Of a stretch of 64,000 bases of DNA, positions 13,801 through 24,800 are shown piece after piece. The notes beneath the pieces are model-generated. The model did not search any database. It was given only the letters and a program-made list of their open reading frames with translations, and was not told the DNA's origin. The position numbers and the translations under genes were made by a program. The stretch is from Antedon mediterranea. Taxonomy: Eukaryota > Echinodermata > Crinoidea > Comatulida > Antedonidae. Each line of letters opens with the position of its first letter. The first letter of the stretch is position 1. The stretch covers positions 16,133,312 through 16,197,311 of the forward strand of contig NC_092675.1 in NCBI RefSeq assembly GCF_964355755.1. Reading direction: 5' to 3'.

Positions 13801-16800
13801 CACTTCACACCTCACCGACAGCATCATTGATTGTCCGTTCCTTATCTATACTTATAGTTGTATATTGTACTGAAGTATTATACTGAATAAATAATATATG
13901 TGTTACGACAGTCAAGCGAGTTAGAGTCTTTCATTAGTACCTCAACAACCCAACATTATATTACATGGTGGAAGACCCGGGCAATAATTAATATAATAAT
14001 TAACGAGAGTCGACTTCTTGACCGATGTTTTTTAGGGAAACCCAACCGTTGTGATGTTTATATTTCGGTAATCCGAGTGTAGCATGCCTCCAAAGCAACG
14101 GACCCACAATTATGTCGATCTTGAAGAACACTTTTGTTTTTTATACATTTTTTGTTTCAAATTTTATATAAATTCCGGAATTTTTATACCAAATTCATTT
14201 TTAATTTCATTTTTTTTAAGAGAGAGAAGAGAGAGAGTGAAAGTGATAAGGTTACACTTCAGAGTCAATGGTTTTGGCTAACTCAATTTTTGCATATATG
14301 TATAATAATGTTTTTTTCTTTTATATAACTTTAATTTTGCATGCCACTATTATAACCATTTTTATATGTTAAATAGATAAAAAAAAAAAAAGGGAAACAG
14401 AGGGATGTGATATAAAGATATACTTTTATATTTAAGAAATTGACCTTTGTATCGGAATTCAGATAGGTTCACAAACTTGACCCAGAAAGTCCAAAGGAGA
14501 GTTTGTCCAGATGTTTTAATGACCATTTAGTTTATAATAGAGTCCCTAAAGAAAACACTTAGCTTAATTTTGTGACTTTCCCATCGTTAAAACCAGGAGT
14601 GATTGACACTATTTAAGTACAAATTTGACAGTGTCATCCATCACAGAAATACCTTATGACACCGTTAATCATTCCCACTTAAACACCCCTGGATCAACTT
14701 AGGACCAATCGTTACCCTCACAGATGATGTAATGACATTATGCAATTGAACTGAGCCAATATACTCCCAAGTTTCAGAAAGGCCCAGACACACCTTACAG
14801 CCACCTCACGGAGCACACACCTTACAGCCACCTCACGGAGCACACACCTCACAGCAGACCTACACACTTCACACCTCACCGACAGCATCATTGATTGTCC
14901 GTTCCTTATCTATACTTATAGTTGTATATTGTACTGAAGTATTATACTGAATAAATAATATATGTGTTACGACAGTCAAGCGAGTTAGAGTCTTTCATTA
15001 GTACCTCAACAACCCAACATTATATTACAGTACTATAAGTTAGTATAGGCCTAGAGTTAAGATGGAGAACTCAAGATATCAAGATGTTTTGTTACAGTTT
15101 ATTGCCTTTTTAGTTAGTGTAAGCATGTCAATAGATGGAGAACGTAGACAATAATAAGCTAGGCTTATATACTAGGTGTAAAGTCATTCTAAATATTCAT
15201 GACGAATCATTAGTACACAATTTTTATTACAAGAAAAATCCGTAATCAAAGTAAGAAGATTAACTAATTATTTCTTTATAGTCCTCCCGTATCTCGTTTG
15301 CGCACATCGTTTTAAAAGGATCGACAGAAGAAGTTGATGCAATGGACTCAATTCAAGAATTTACTGCCAACTTCGAATTTGAAGGGGATGGGTATGCATT
15401 TGCTTTCTCGGAGAATTACATACAATATGAGTCAAACAAGGTAGGCATATACTCCTAAATTATATTTCAATGTGTTGCTAACCAGTGCTTTTATCTAACC
15501 TCTTCACCATCCTCAATGTGGTCAGATGAAAAAATCTCAAATGTTTTGTCGATGAATACAATTCTAGCCACTGTTAAAATAAATAACAAATGAACACAGC
15601 AATTATATATACAAAAGATTATCATACATGTTTCAATTATCTTTTTTGATTTATAATGTAGGTTATTCAAGAAGAATTGTTTCGTAATCTAGGTCTGGCT
15701 TGTGTTTGTGTCTTTTTAATTATTCTTTTACTACTTGCAAACCTAAAAGCATGTCTTCTCGTATTTCTTGCAGTTATGCTTACTCTGGTGAGTAAAGTAC
15801 ATTATGTATGGCGATATAATAGTGATAATAAGAAATATTGTAACTAGAGGGGCACCTCGCTTCGATCGGTCACCCTCTTGTAATCCTGTTGACGATGTCT
15901 CTCGAAATGAATCGGTTAATGACGATGATATTTATAATGATGATTTTGACTATAAAGAAGATGATGATGCAATGTTGAGTGACTAGCAATGACAGTTAAG
16001 CTCTGTCCACACTATACAAATGTGACAAAAGAATGTGATGTGCCCATATATGGACATGATTATCTTGGGCATATCACTACCATATTTGGGTACATCACAG
16101 CGGTTTATAGTGATATAATTATGTTAATTAATATTATAAAGGTTTTTACTGAGGTAGATGAAACTGATACAGATATTTATCGTACATATAGGTTGATCTA
16201 GCTGGATTCGTCCATCATTGGGGCTTGACAATTGATGTAGTAGTGACCATTCAGTTGATTCTGTCCATTGGGATCGCCGTTGATTATGCTGCTCATATTG
16301 GACATATGTTTATGACGGTGACCGGAACAAGAAATGGTAAGTTTCATCAGTAAATTGTGTATTTTATTTTGAAATATTGTTTAACGTTTACCTGTTATAT
16401 TATTAACCACATTGTGTGCATTTTAACAGATCGTGTACTAAAAACATTACAAAATATTGGATCAGCAGTGTTTAACGGTGGTTTTAGTACTTTTCTTGCG
16501 TTTGCTCTGTTATCACTTTCCACGTCTTACGTGTTCAGGACATTTTTCAAGGTAAGCCATCATCATTTATTTACTGAAATACATTTCAGACCTCCCAACT
16601 TAGAAAAATGAAATATCTGAAGGTTTTATGAAACAATAGAGGTCGCTATAATACTACATCAACCCATAGAGGGCGCTATGAAAAACCTAAAAATATAATG
16701 CATCTATAATGCGTGCCGAAGGCGAAAAATGCGTTGGCAACTCGTTATTTCACTTTTAAACAACGCATACATTGATTATAAGCATTAAACGGGCCGATAT

Positions 16801-17320
16801 TAGTATGTTTTATATTCTCTTATCAATGTCTATAGAGAATTTATGCCTATCCAAAATATCGAGAGAAATTGTATTTTTGGTTTTTTTTTAGATGTTTTAA
16901 AATATCGAGAGAGTTGGACATTTTTTAAATTTAATTTCTGTCAATGATGTAGAAGATAAATTATGGATTATATAATGTTTCAACATGTGTCAACATATTT
17001 AATATTCATTCTGTTTCTTCTATTTTAAGATATTTCTCCTAGTTGTTATTTTCGGCTTGTTTCATGGTCTCGTGCTATTACCAGTTTTACTTAGTTGGTT
17101 CGGTCCTGAACCGTACCCATCTGCAGGCGAGTCACCAGATAGCGTCGGCGTGGAAAACAACGTCACAGAAACCAGGACAAGGAGTGTTGGTGTAAACAGT
17201 AGTGGCTTAAATGGCAATAATGACAGTAGTATTATTATCGAAGCTAATAATCTTGCAGACAAAGCTCAATTTGATAATCCAGCGTATGAGGGTGTAGAAA
17301 GCAACACACAAAACGTTTAA
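3488..17320 (+). CDS. Patched domain-containing RND-family membrane protein, paralogue A (PTCHD3-like), 17 exons, 909 aa
   Basis: Predicted multipass membrane protein of the Patched/Dispatched/NPC1 branch of the RND permease superfamily, whose members export or handle sterols and other lipids. A first transmembrane helix lies at about residues 37-58, followed by a large extracellular loop of roughly 170 residues. A sterol-sensing-like block of helices carries the GxxxDD motif (GIGVDDMFV, about 333-341). A second loop follows, and then a second helix block carries GIAVDYAAHIGH (about 751-762). Both are hallmark RND proton-relay motifs. The C-terminal tail is about 70 residues, polar and Asn/Ser-rich. 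The start is the ATG at 3488; exon 1 joins exon 2 in frame, exactly as in the neighbouring paralogue. No frameshift or internal stop. Closest named family is PTCHD3; the substrate is unknown. Confidence 0.92.
4651..4862 (+). repeat. (CTTA)n tetranucleotide microsatellite
   Basis: About 210 bases of CTTA repeats with scattered single-base changes, ending only some 50 bases before the exon 2 acceptor at 4909. The open frame through it (LLTY repeats) is a product of the repeat, not a gene. Confidence 0.97.
6088..6155 (+). repeat. TTTA-rich low-complexity tract
   Basis: Imperfect TTTA/TTTATT repeats in intron 2 of the first Patched-like gene. A short TTATG repeat follows at about 6305-6326. Confidence 0.8.
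8857..9010. mobile_element. TA-type palindromic MITE (family 1), copy 1
   Basis: Begins AAGCTCTGTCTACA after a TA at 8855-8856 and ends with the inverted counterpart GTAGACAAAGCTT. Inside, both arms carry the paired words GTTTGACA and GTGTGAT/ATCACA, so the element folds into a long hairpin. Same family as copies at about 15998, 24427, 37499 and 40102. Lies in intron 5. Confidence 0.85.
10002..10290 (+). repeat. minisatellite, period about 46-48 bp
   Basis: About six diverged units containing GGCTATAATGTTGACAGT and TACTGTGGA, in intron 7 of the first Patched-like gene. An open frame through it follows the repeat and matches no exon of the paralogue. Confidence 0.9.
12314..12796. mobile_element. 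TTAA-flanked non-autonomous DNA transposon
   Basis: Inverted ends AGATGTATTGTCCCT and AGGGACAATACATCT are directly flanked by TTAA on both sides (12310-12313 and 12797-12800). TTAA duplication is typical of piggyBac and Kolobok transposons. The 483-bp interior has no transposase. Lies in intron 11 of the first Patched-like gene. Confidence 0.88.
13342..13965 (+). repeat. 5' long terminal repeat
   Basis: Contains an internal direct repeat of the word ACAGCCACCTCACGGAGCA (about 13732-13781) and, near the 3' end, AATAAA in TGAATAAATAATA, a plausible polyadenylation signal. Confidence 0.93.
14406..15029 (+). repeat. 3' long terminal repeat
   Basis: Near-identical copy of 13342-13965, preceded by a purine tract. 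Differences seen: ACAGAT against ACAAAT, and GAAGGGCCC against GAAAGGCCC. Confidence 0.93.
15998..16117. mobile_element. TA-type MITE (family 1), copy 2, degraded
   Basis: Left end AAGCTCTGTCCACACTAT and the internal words AATGTGATGTGCCC and GGGCATATCACTACC match the family. The right end has decayed. Lies in intron 14, just before exon 15 (16192). Confidence 0.7.
16583..16920. repeat. diverged dispersed repeat in intron 16
   Basis: Begins near CAGACCTCCCAACTTAG and contains two copies of AAAATATCGAGAGA (about 16852 and 16901) plus GAGGGCGCTATGAAAAAC. The CAGACCTCCCAAC end and the ATATCG words recur inverted at about 44085-44157, and the GAGGG(C/T)GCTAT word near 50990. Non-autonomous element of unknown type. 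Confidence 0.45.
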
Positions 17321-18060
17321 AAATGCTTTAATAGTGAAAAGAGGTATTTCCTATGGCCAACGTATATTAAAACTCCAAAATATCTGGATTGTGAAAAAAA
17401 AAACAATTCTAAAAATTGATCTGTCGTAATCATTGAGATCTGACGTCATGTGAGATGCGAAATCAATAGTAAAATCGGACAACGTCATCAGACATGTACC
17501 ATATATGTTTCTACATGTTAACTGTATATAATAATTTAAGCTTTACTGGATAAATATCTCATTATAAAAAGTTGATGTTCTCACTACAAACACGTCGTAT
17601 TCTATTTATTGCGTTCTTTTTTTGTGTATCTGCCTACTATGAGATTAAAAGTGTAAGCACATAATATAGTACTGTGTTAAAGGAAGTACAGTATTGCAAA
17701 ACGGCAGGACCCACCACTTTTTCACAATAGGCTTATATTATTTTGTATATTGAATGATTACACTTATTTAATTTTCGTTATTAATTGTTTCTAATTTGTT
17801 TTTTTATTGTATTCAAGTTTATTATTAAGTTTAAGTTCTTTTTTTTTGAATGATTACACTTAAATCATTTTCTTTAAATTAAATTTATTATTGTATTTAT
17901 GGGGCGCCATGTTGATTATTTTAAGCTATTTCTTTTTATTGAATGATTTTCCAACTTTTGTATTGTATTTAAGCCGGGCCAAGTTCATTATTTTATATCT
18001 ATTTTTTATTACTAATTTTTAAATAAGATCAATAAAATAAAAACATTGTACAAAACATTA
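17321..18060 (+). terminator. probable 3' UTR and polyadenylation region of first Patched-like gene
   Basis: AT-rich sequence after the stop at 17320. AATAAAATAAAA at about 18031 is a reasonable poly(A) signal. Degenerate repeats of the word GAATGATTACACTT occur near 17752 and 17847, with a shorter relative near 17939. Transcript end not determinable here. Confidence 0.4.
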
Positions 18061-18092
18061 CTACATACAAGTGTGTGTTTTTATTGCTTTGC

Positions 18093-18215
18093 ATAGCAGT
18101 CGGGTGCGACTACTCTACACCTCACTATGTCGGTCGGTCGGTCGGTCGGTCGGTCAGTCGGTCGGTAAACACTAATTCAAATTTGAGCACGCGACTGCAG
18201 TCATGTATAGGCCTA
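18093..18215. repeat. short repeat with AGTCG(C/G)GTGC inverted ends, copy 2, with (GGTC)n
   Basis: Same layout as about 2826-2935: AGTCGGGTGC at the left and GCACGCGACT at the right. Between them an expanded GGTC microsatellite (about 18127-18168) replaces the single GTCGATCGGTC of the other copy. Confidence 0.65.
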
Positions 18216-18839
18216 TGACTTTGTTATAGTGGAGTGTAGTGCCATGAAGAAAAGAACAAAAGGGCAGTGAACACACACTAACCTTAGTCGAATCATTATA
18301 ATATTGTTTGTTGGTAATTCAGAATGTTCTAGCTTCAGTGTTTTACTTGATGTTTATTAGACTTATGGTACAGGCTAAAATTATTCTATGTATTACTAGC
18401 TTAAATAATGTTTACCAGCTTGAGTTTAGACAAGATGTATTTACCTTCCTCATGTATGAATTTAAATATGTAATAATTGTAACAATTCTGAAATGTGTAT
18501 TATTTGGACAGTGGTAATGACAACAGGAGAGTATCCGGATTTGTTCATCTTAATAAATAAATGTCTTTTGAATTAATGATGATGTGGGTTACACTGCTTT
18601 TATGTAAGAACGTAATGCTAGATTTGCTATATACGTGTACACATAATAATATTAGCTCATTTTGAAATATTCTTATTTTCCATTTTTGGAAATAAGCAAA
18701 TTTGGACCCCTTAATTTTTGGACAAGAAGACACCATAAGATGATCATAACGCTATAAAATGTGCACACAACGCTATATACGTGAACATATAGTAATATTA
18801 GCTCATTTTGAAATGTTCATATTTTTCCAATTTTTTGGA

Positions 18840-19130
18840 AAAGTAGTAAGGTCAACGGCTGGCATTTTCGAATCAAGTGCATGTAACCAGTCAGTGGTTG
18901 CTGACACCAAGGCTGTGGTACAGGATCGACCAGGAAGAAAACCGTGTCGGTGACTCGCCAACAGGCTGTTAAATTGGCAGTGGTTAAGAATTTGTTGGAA
19001 AACAAGTTTTTCCAACATCTTACACATCACCGACATAAGAGACACTGGACGATACTTAAGCAAATTACTTCTGTCAACCTTTTTGAATATAGGAACAACA
19101 TTAGCACGCTTCCACATAATAGGAATTTTA
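18840..19130 (-). pseudogene. LINE reverse transcriptase fragment
   Basis: A minus-strand frame gives WKRANVVPIFKK...YRPVSLMSV...LEKLVFQQI...HGFLPGRSC. These are the early palm and finger motifs of a CR1/Jockey-group non-LTR reverse transcriptase. It breaks off after VDL, where the catalytic Asp block would follow. Its other end abuts the oppositely oriented LINE starting near 19125. Truncated and not functional. Confidence 0.85.
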
Positions 19131-20998
19131 ACACACATTTAAGTTGTAATCCGAAACGTTTTTGGTCTTGGATAAAATCCTCAAGATAAAATAATAATAA
19201 CATCCCTTCGGAACTACATTTTAATAATCAGTCAGCTTACACTGTAAAAGACAAAGCAAACTTACTTAATCAATTTTTTTATTCTGTTTTTAGTTCTGTT
19301 AAAAACGATTTGGATATTCCTAATCTTCCTGAATATCCCATTGATTGCTTATCTAAACTTGAGTTTAATCAGGAGGTTATAGAAAAGCACATTAATGAAA
19401 TTGATTCTCATAAGGCTTCAGGTAATGATGGTCTAAGTAATATTGTTTTTACTTTAGCTGCCAAACCTCTTGCTTTCCCTTGTAAAATTTTATTTGAAAG
19501 ATGCATTTCTGAGAAACGTTTTCCGATAAAATGGAAGCAAGCTAACGTGTATCTTTAAAGCTGGTTCTAAATCTGATGTACGCAATTATAGACCGTTTTC
19601 ATTATTGCCAACTATTTCTAAAGTATTTGAAAAAAATTGTTCACGACCAAATTTTTAAACATATATCACCAGTTATTAGTGACCATCAACACGGATTTTA
19701 CCCAGGAAGGTCTTGTGAAACAAATTTGTCTGTTCTGTTGTCACATGCGTATGACGCAATAAATGCAAAAGGGCAATGCGAAGTTGTATATAAAGACATG
19801 GCTAAAGCCTTTGACAGGGTCTCCCATAAGTTGCTCTTGTTCAAACTTCAACAATTTGGTCTAAATCACGATTTAATTTTATTTTTTACAAGTTATTTAT
19901 CGGACAGGTTTCAGAGAGTCACTTTTGATGGTAACGCGTCTGAATGGCTTCCAGTTTTATCTGGCGTGCCTCAGGGGTCTATTTTGGGGCCTCTTTTTTT
20001 CATTATGTTTATCAACGATTTTTCCTTTGTTCCTCGTCATTCTAATGTTCTTATGTTTGCTGACGATATTAAATTATTTAAGTCTATACAAACCTTAAAT
20101 GATATGTTGTTGTTACAAGAAGACGTTGACAGACTCGTTCACTGGTGCGACACTTGGAATATGTCAGTCAATGCCTCTAAATGCAAATCAATGTCTTTTA
20201 CTCTTAAGAAAAAACCCATCTATTTTGACTTTTATATTAAGAATATTATACTTGAAAGAGTCTCTGTTCACAAAGACCTTGGTATTTTTTTAGATAGTTC
20301 ATTAACCTTCTGTAAACATATTGATTTTATAGTCTCTAAATGCAATAGACTTTTGGGTTTTCTTTGGAGACATTGCAGACATATTAACGATAAAAAGGCT
20401 TTAGTTATTTTATACAAATCTTTAGTTAGGTCGAATCTTGAATTCTGCAGTGTTATTTTTAACTCTATTTCTCTTGCCCAGTCTTCTAGATTACAAAGTG
20501 TACAGAACAAGTTTTGTCGATTTTATGTGCGTAAATTTGGTTCTATTAGCAAAGACGTTCTTATTAATTTAGCGGATAGGCGTAAGTTATTTGATTTAAT
20601 TTTTCTTTTTAAGGCTGTGAACTCAATTTTTCATGGTAATTTTGAAGTTTACTTTCCTATTTCTGTTCCACAATATCAATTCCGTAATCCTGCTTTATTT
20701 TCTATATCAAGAGGGAGGGTAAATATTACTAAAAATGGTTTTGTTAATCGTTTGCCTAAGTTATACCACTCACTATGTAAATTTGATGGATCTGTTGATA
20801 TTTTTTTTTATTCTCTTGCTTGTTTCCGTCACAAGGTTTTGTCTAATGTCAGATATTTAAATGTTGTCTTGTTATCTGTTGATTTTTGCTTCTATATAAT
20901 ATGTTATATTTTACGACTTTCAACCCTGTTAATGGTGACATTTGGTCACTCTAGGGTGATGATGAAATAAAATAAAAAAATAAATAAATAAAAAAAAC
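19125..20998 (+). pseudogene. CR1/Jockey-type LINE, 5'-truncated, frameshifted reverse transcriptase
   Basis: Reverse transcriptase of a non-LTR retrotransposon. Order: linker (HLSCNPKRFWSWIKS), then SHKASGNDG, KQAN, YRP, HQHGFYPGRSC, DMAKAFDRVSH, GVPQGSILGPL, the catalytic FADD, and a thumb region. The frame changes near 19545-19557 and again in the A run near 19630, and a stop follows SWIKSSR near 19190, so it cannot make a full protein. No endonuclease domain is present. The 3' end is an AAATAAATAAATAAA-type tail at about 20965-20997. The longest open piece, 19576-20970, covers most of the palm and thumb. Confidence 0.92.
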
Positions 20999-21858
20999 AT
21001 AAAAGCGATTGACTAAAAAAGTGTGTAAAAGTAAACTGATTTCATGTTTGCCCATAGTGTAAAGTTTGATTCACACAAACAAGCAGGATTATTAGTTTAG
21101 TTCAATGTTAGTTCATCTTTTATAAAAACGGAATAATTAGTAGTGTAAAGAATTCCAGCGAAGGCAGACAAATTAAATTATTATTGAAATAATATCACCA
21201 ACATGCTTTGAGATAACAATAATACAATTAGTAACAAAAGGAGAATAAAGTTTAACATTTGTATAGATATGTCTGTCTTGTAACACGCGAGACAGGCAAC
21301 TAATATTAGTTGTTGCATACCTGAAAACCACACAAGATTGAAATGGAAAAAAATACATATACAATATTATCATTCTTTCAGAAGGTGGTTTATTCCATTA
21401 AGCCTTTAAATATTGAGAAATTGTTTAAGATTAGACGATCCAAAACATTCTCATATTATAATATCTTTTTTTTAAATTAAGTAGGAGGATAGCTGGCATA
21501 CTATACAGCGAATCTATACTATAATTAAAAACAATAATATTATAAGAAGTACATAATTAAATGTTGTTTTTTATTTTGTTTGTTTTTTGTTTGTTTTATC
21601 GAACTTCAATTATCATGGCGGGATTTAAAGTAAATTAAGATAATAGGGGGCGTACGGATTATCTATTTTTTTCTACCGTTCCTATCAGTCATGTGCTGTG
21701 ATTGACCAATCATATTTGACTGTCCTGGCTTAAATTCTTAAATAAATTAACTTTAGTTGCAAATCATTACTCCATAGGACGGTTATTATACAACAACCGA
21801 AACTTCGAGATATTACGTAGTGTATTGTAAACATTATACTAGGCCTAAATAAGGAACG
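20999..21858. other. intergenic upstream region of second Patched-like gene
   Basis: About 860 bases between the LINE tail and the ATG at 21859. It must contain the promoter or 5' UTR of the downstream gene unless an upstream intron exists. No clear TATA box or other gene was identified. Confidence 0.4.
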
Positions 21859-24800
21859 ATGGTATGTCTAATAAATGTAAGTCGAGTTATTTCGACAGCT
21901 CTCCAAAAGTTATTTTACAGGTAAGTACGGTAAACCTTTTAATTACATACTATAGGCATACTATAAACTATAGAGTCTATGCGTTCACATTATTAATTTC
22001 AATTTAAAAGGAAGATTATCTCTGTGTATGTTTCTTAAAAACAGAGAAATACCCCCACTTTAAACGTGAGTGGACGTAAGGTTCTTGTCAATGAGAGTAT
22101 ATATATATATATATATATCTTGAATACCCTAATGTATATCGAAATAGGTCTTTTCGTTGTCTATAAAATCTTAATCTCAAATTTGATGATAGAATTGGAT
22201 GGTTTACTGGAAGAAACCCGTATACTTGCATTGGTGTCTGTCTGTTAGTAACGTTCCTACTTGGATTCGGAATTACAGTCCTAAAGGAGGAGCATAGAGG
22301 AGACAAACTGTGGGTGTCAGAAGACTCACCAAATCAAGCGTACTATAGACACATTCAAGAGAATTACAAAGATCCATTTACTGAAGAATTAATCATAACC
22401 AGCCATGATATATTAACACCTGACTCGCTGAGTTCGGTAAGTCTACAACTAACCTAAACTCAAAACTTAACTCATAGTAGAGACCTACCAGCATGATTGG
22501 ACGCAGAGCGTGTACCCCAACTCACCCCTTCCTCCCCTCCACACTTCCCTTCTACGATTGTAAATTGTTAACTTTAATTTGGTAAATACAGTAGTAAGGC
22601 TTAATGTCATGAAACAGTTTTACGACATATAGATATATTCGTTTCTTCATATTTGTTTAATCCTACTTAGGCCGACGTTAAGATCCGTCATAATTCAGAA
22701 GATCCATCTAAGCTATGAAAATGTTATAGAACAGCCTAATTTTAGTACGGCTTTGTTACTAATTGTTGGTGTGACTATGCACAGCAAAGCGGAAGCTTTG
22801 AAGCAGAAAACGATATAACATCATCTCAAATAAAGTATTCATGTTGAAACAGATGTTATGTCTATATCTAATACATAATGTAAATGTACGTCTTTTAAAT
22901 TGAAACAGTTATGATTAAATCAATTGATGTATGTACCATAGTAAAAATCTTAATATCGTTTCCGTAATTATGCGTTCTTTTATCAGATGTTATTAATTGA
23001 TGAGACTGTAAAATCAGTGAATGTTGGCAAATCGTGGGATGAAATATGCTATCGGTACGTACACTCTAGACAATAATATGCGCGTATAATAATAACTTGT
23101 TATATTTTTTTTTAAATAAGGAATTACATCAATAAAAATAATGTGTTCGTATATGTCCCTTTAAGACAGTTCTTTCGCTACTGGCGATAATAAATATCTA
23201 ATAAAAAAAGAACGTTACTCTCACCTATTACACCTATTATTTTTCACAAACATTTAACAATTCACATTTAAACTATCCATTGTAATACAAACAAGCATAC
23301 TTTTTAATTCGGTATATTGAATGTAGTTTATAAGATTAACGTTTTTGTTAACGTGTATTTAATAAGATAATTTTCGAAAATGTGGTATTGTTTATTTATC
23401 ATGCCTGTCTACTTCGAAAAGGGATGTTTAGAAAAACACTAAATATTCTTACAAATGGAATTTTTGTTTGATTTGTTAGGGTTGGAGAGTTTTGTTACAG
23501 TTCAAGTATTTTAGAAGTTTGGGGGTTTAATAAAAGAATTATCAATAACCTAACACGAGAAGATATCCTAGATAAAATAAATGCCTTACACGTTTTCAGG
23601 TAGGTTGTTTGTGTGTGTGTGTGTAAATCTTGCTTGGTCAACATTGTCAGTATCACCTTTAACAACATTATAAACATCAGCATCAATGTGTTTTACCAAC
23701 GAGTTATCATCATAGCCTACTGGCATCACCATCAAAGCGTGTTGGTTTTGCACTGTGTCAATCATTAATGTATTCATTTACTTTTATTTATCTATTTTAA
23801 TTTTATTTACTAGTTTGTGTAAACCTTCGAGCTGAACCAATCGGCCAGCTGATTCAAAGGCTCTCTTTAAAATGATAAAATATAAACACCACTAAACTAA
23901 ATTAAACTCTTTAAAATACAAAACAAGAAGAAAAAACAATGTAGGCCTAATATACATATCTTCATATATTTTTGTGTCCTCTTTCAAGTCCATTAACCTC
24001 TCGTAACGTAGATGTATTGGCGTTGCTTGGCGGCGTTCAACGCGGAAAGAACGGTGATATTATTTCAGCAGAAGCCGCCGTAGTAACCTATGGACTACGT
24101 AAAAGTGACGTAGACCAAGACAAGACTGATACATATGTAAGCATACATCGTACACATCGATCGTTATGAAAAAATATGTAAATACATTATGATTAATATT
24201 GATTGATTTAAGTTTAGTTTAGTCCATGAGTTATAATTAATTTCATTGCTTTACTATATTTCCCAGGTTGGTGATGACGTAACAAAATGGGAAACCGAAT
24301 TCATAGATTATATTGGCAAACGTAACTATGGAAACCTAAATGTCACTTTGTTTGCTTCCACAAGGTGTGTATCATTTGATAGTAGGTCTATGGTTGTAAA
24401 GATATCTGACGATGTCATGTCGACTAAAGTTCTGTCTAACGCTATCAAACTAGTTTGACAAAAAGTGTGATATGCCCAAAAATATGACGCCATTGTGTCC
24501 AATATGGGCACATCACATTTTGTTTTTACATGAAGTTTGATAGTGTAGACAAATCTTAATATGATATTGGCGACAATGATAATAATACGGTAACTAAGGA
24601 GATGATAATGACGACACTTCATATCATTATTGGTTTTTTTTAGCCTTGATAGAGAATCATCTGACGCCATCAAAAACGACATATTTTTACTTGCAATAGG
24701 CTATTGTTTGTTGTTCGTTTACATCATGGCGATGCTGGGACAATTCAGTCTTATTGAACACAAGGTATTGCAGTATTCTCATATCCCTCTGATAAATAGA

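Larger units (their letters stand above)
13342..15029 (+). mobile_element. non-autonomous LTR retrotransposon (TRIM-like), complete
   Basis: Two direct LTRs (13342-13965 and 14406-15029), each 624 bp, begin TGTGATAT and end ATTACA (TG...CA). They enclose a 440-bp interior without gag or pol. The interior starts TGGTGGAAGACCCGGG, where a primer-binding site is expected. It ends with the A/G-rich tract at 14378-14405, a good polypurine tract. GTAC flanks both ends (13338-13341 and 15030-15033) as a 4-bp target duplication. By eye I found only two differences between the LTRs, so the insertion is young. It must be mobilised by another element's enzymes. I could not match the primer site to a specific tRNA. 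Confidence 0.93.
3488..17320 (+). other. exon map of Patched-like paralogue A
   Basis: Coding exons: 3488-3567, 4910-5153, 6769-6836, 7212-7334, 8459-8600, 9048-9142, 9530-9650, 10382-10505, 10808-10917, 11386-11700, 11952-12089, 13005-13331, 15282-15440, 15662-15787, 16192-16336, 16430-16551, 17030-17320. All have AG acceptors and GT donors; phases run 2,0,2,2,0,2,0,1,0,0,0,0,0,0,1,0. Lengths sum to 2730 bases. The exon 1 donor is weak (GTTCGT). Boundaries were set by matching each exon to paralogue B. Introns hold a CTTA microsatellite, two short MITEs, a 47-bp minisatellite, a TTAA element and an LTR element. Confidence 0.88.

Noticed and set aside
13900-14328. Short open frames inside the LTR element
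   Set aside because: AT-rich, no gag or pol similarity; the interior is non-coding.
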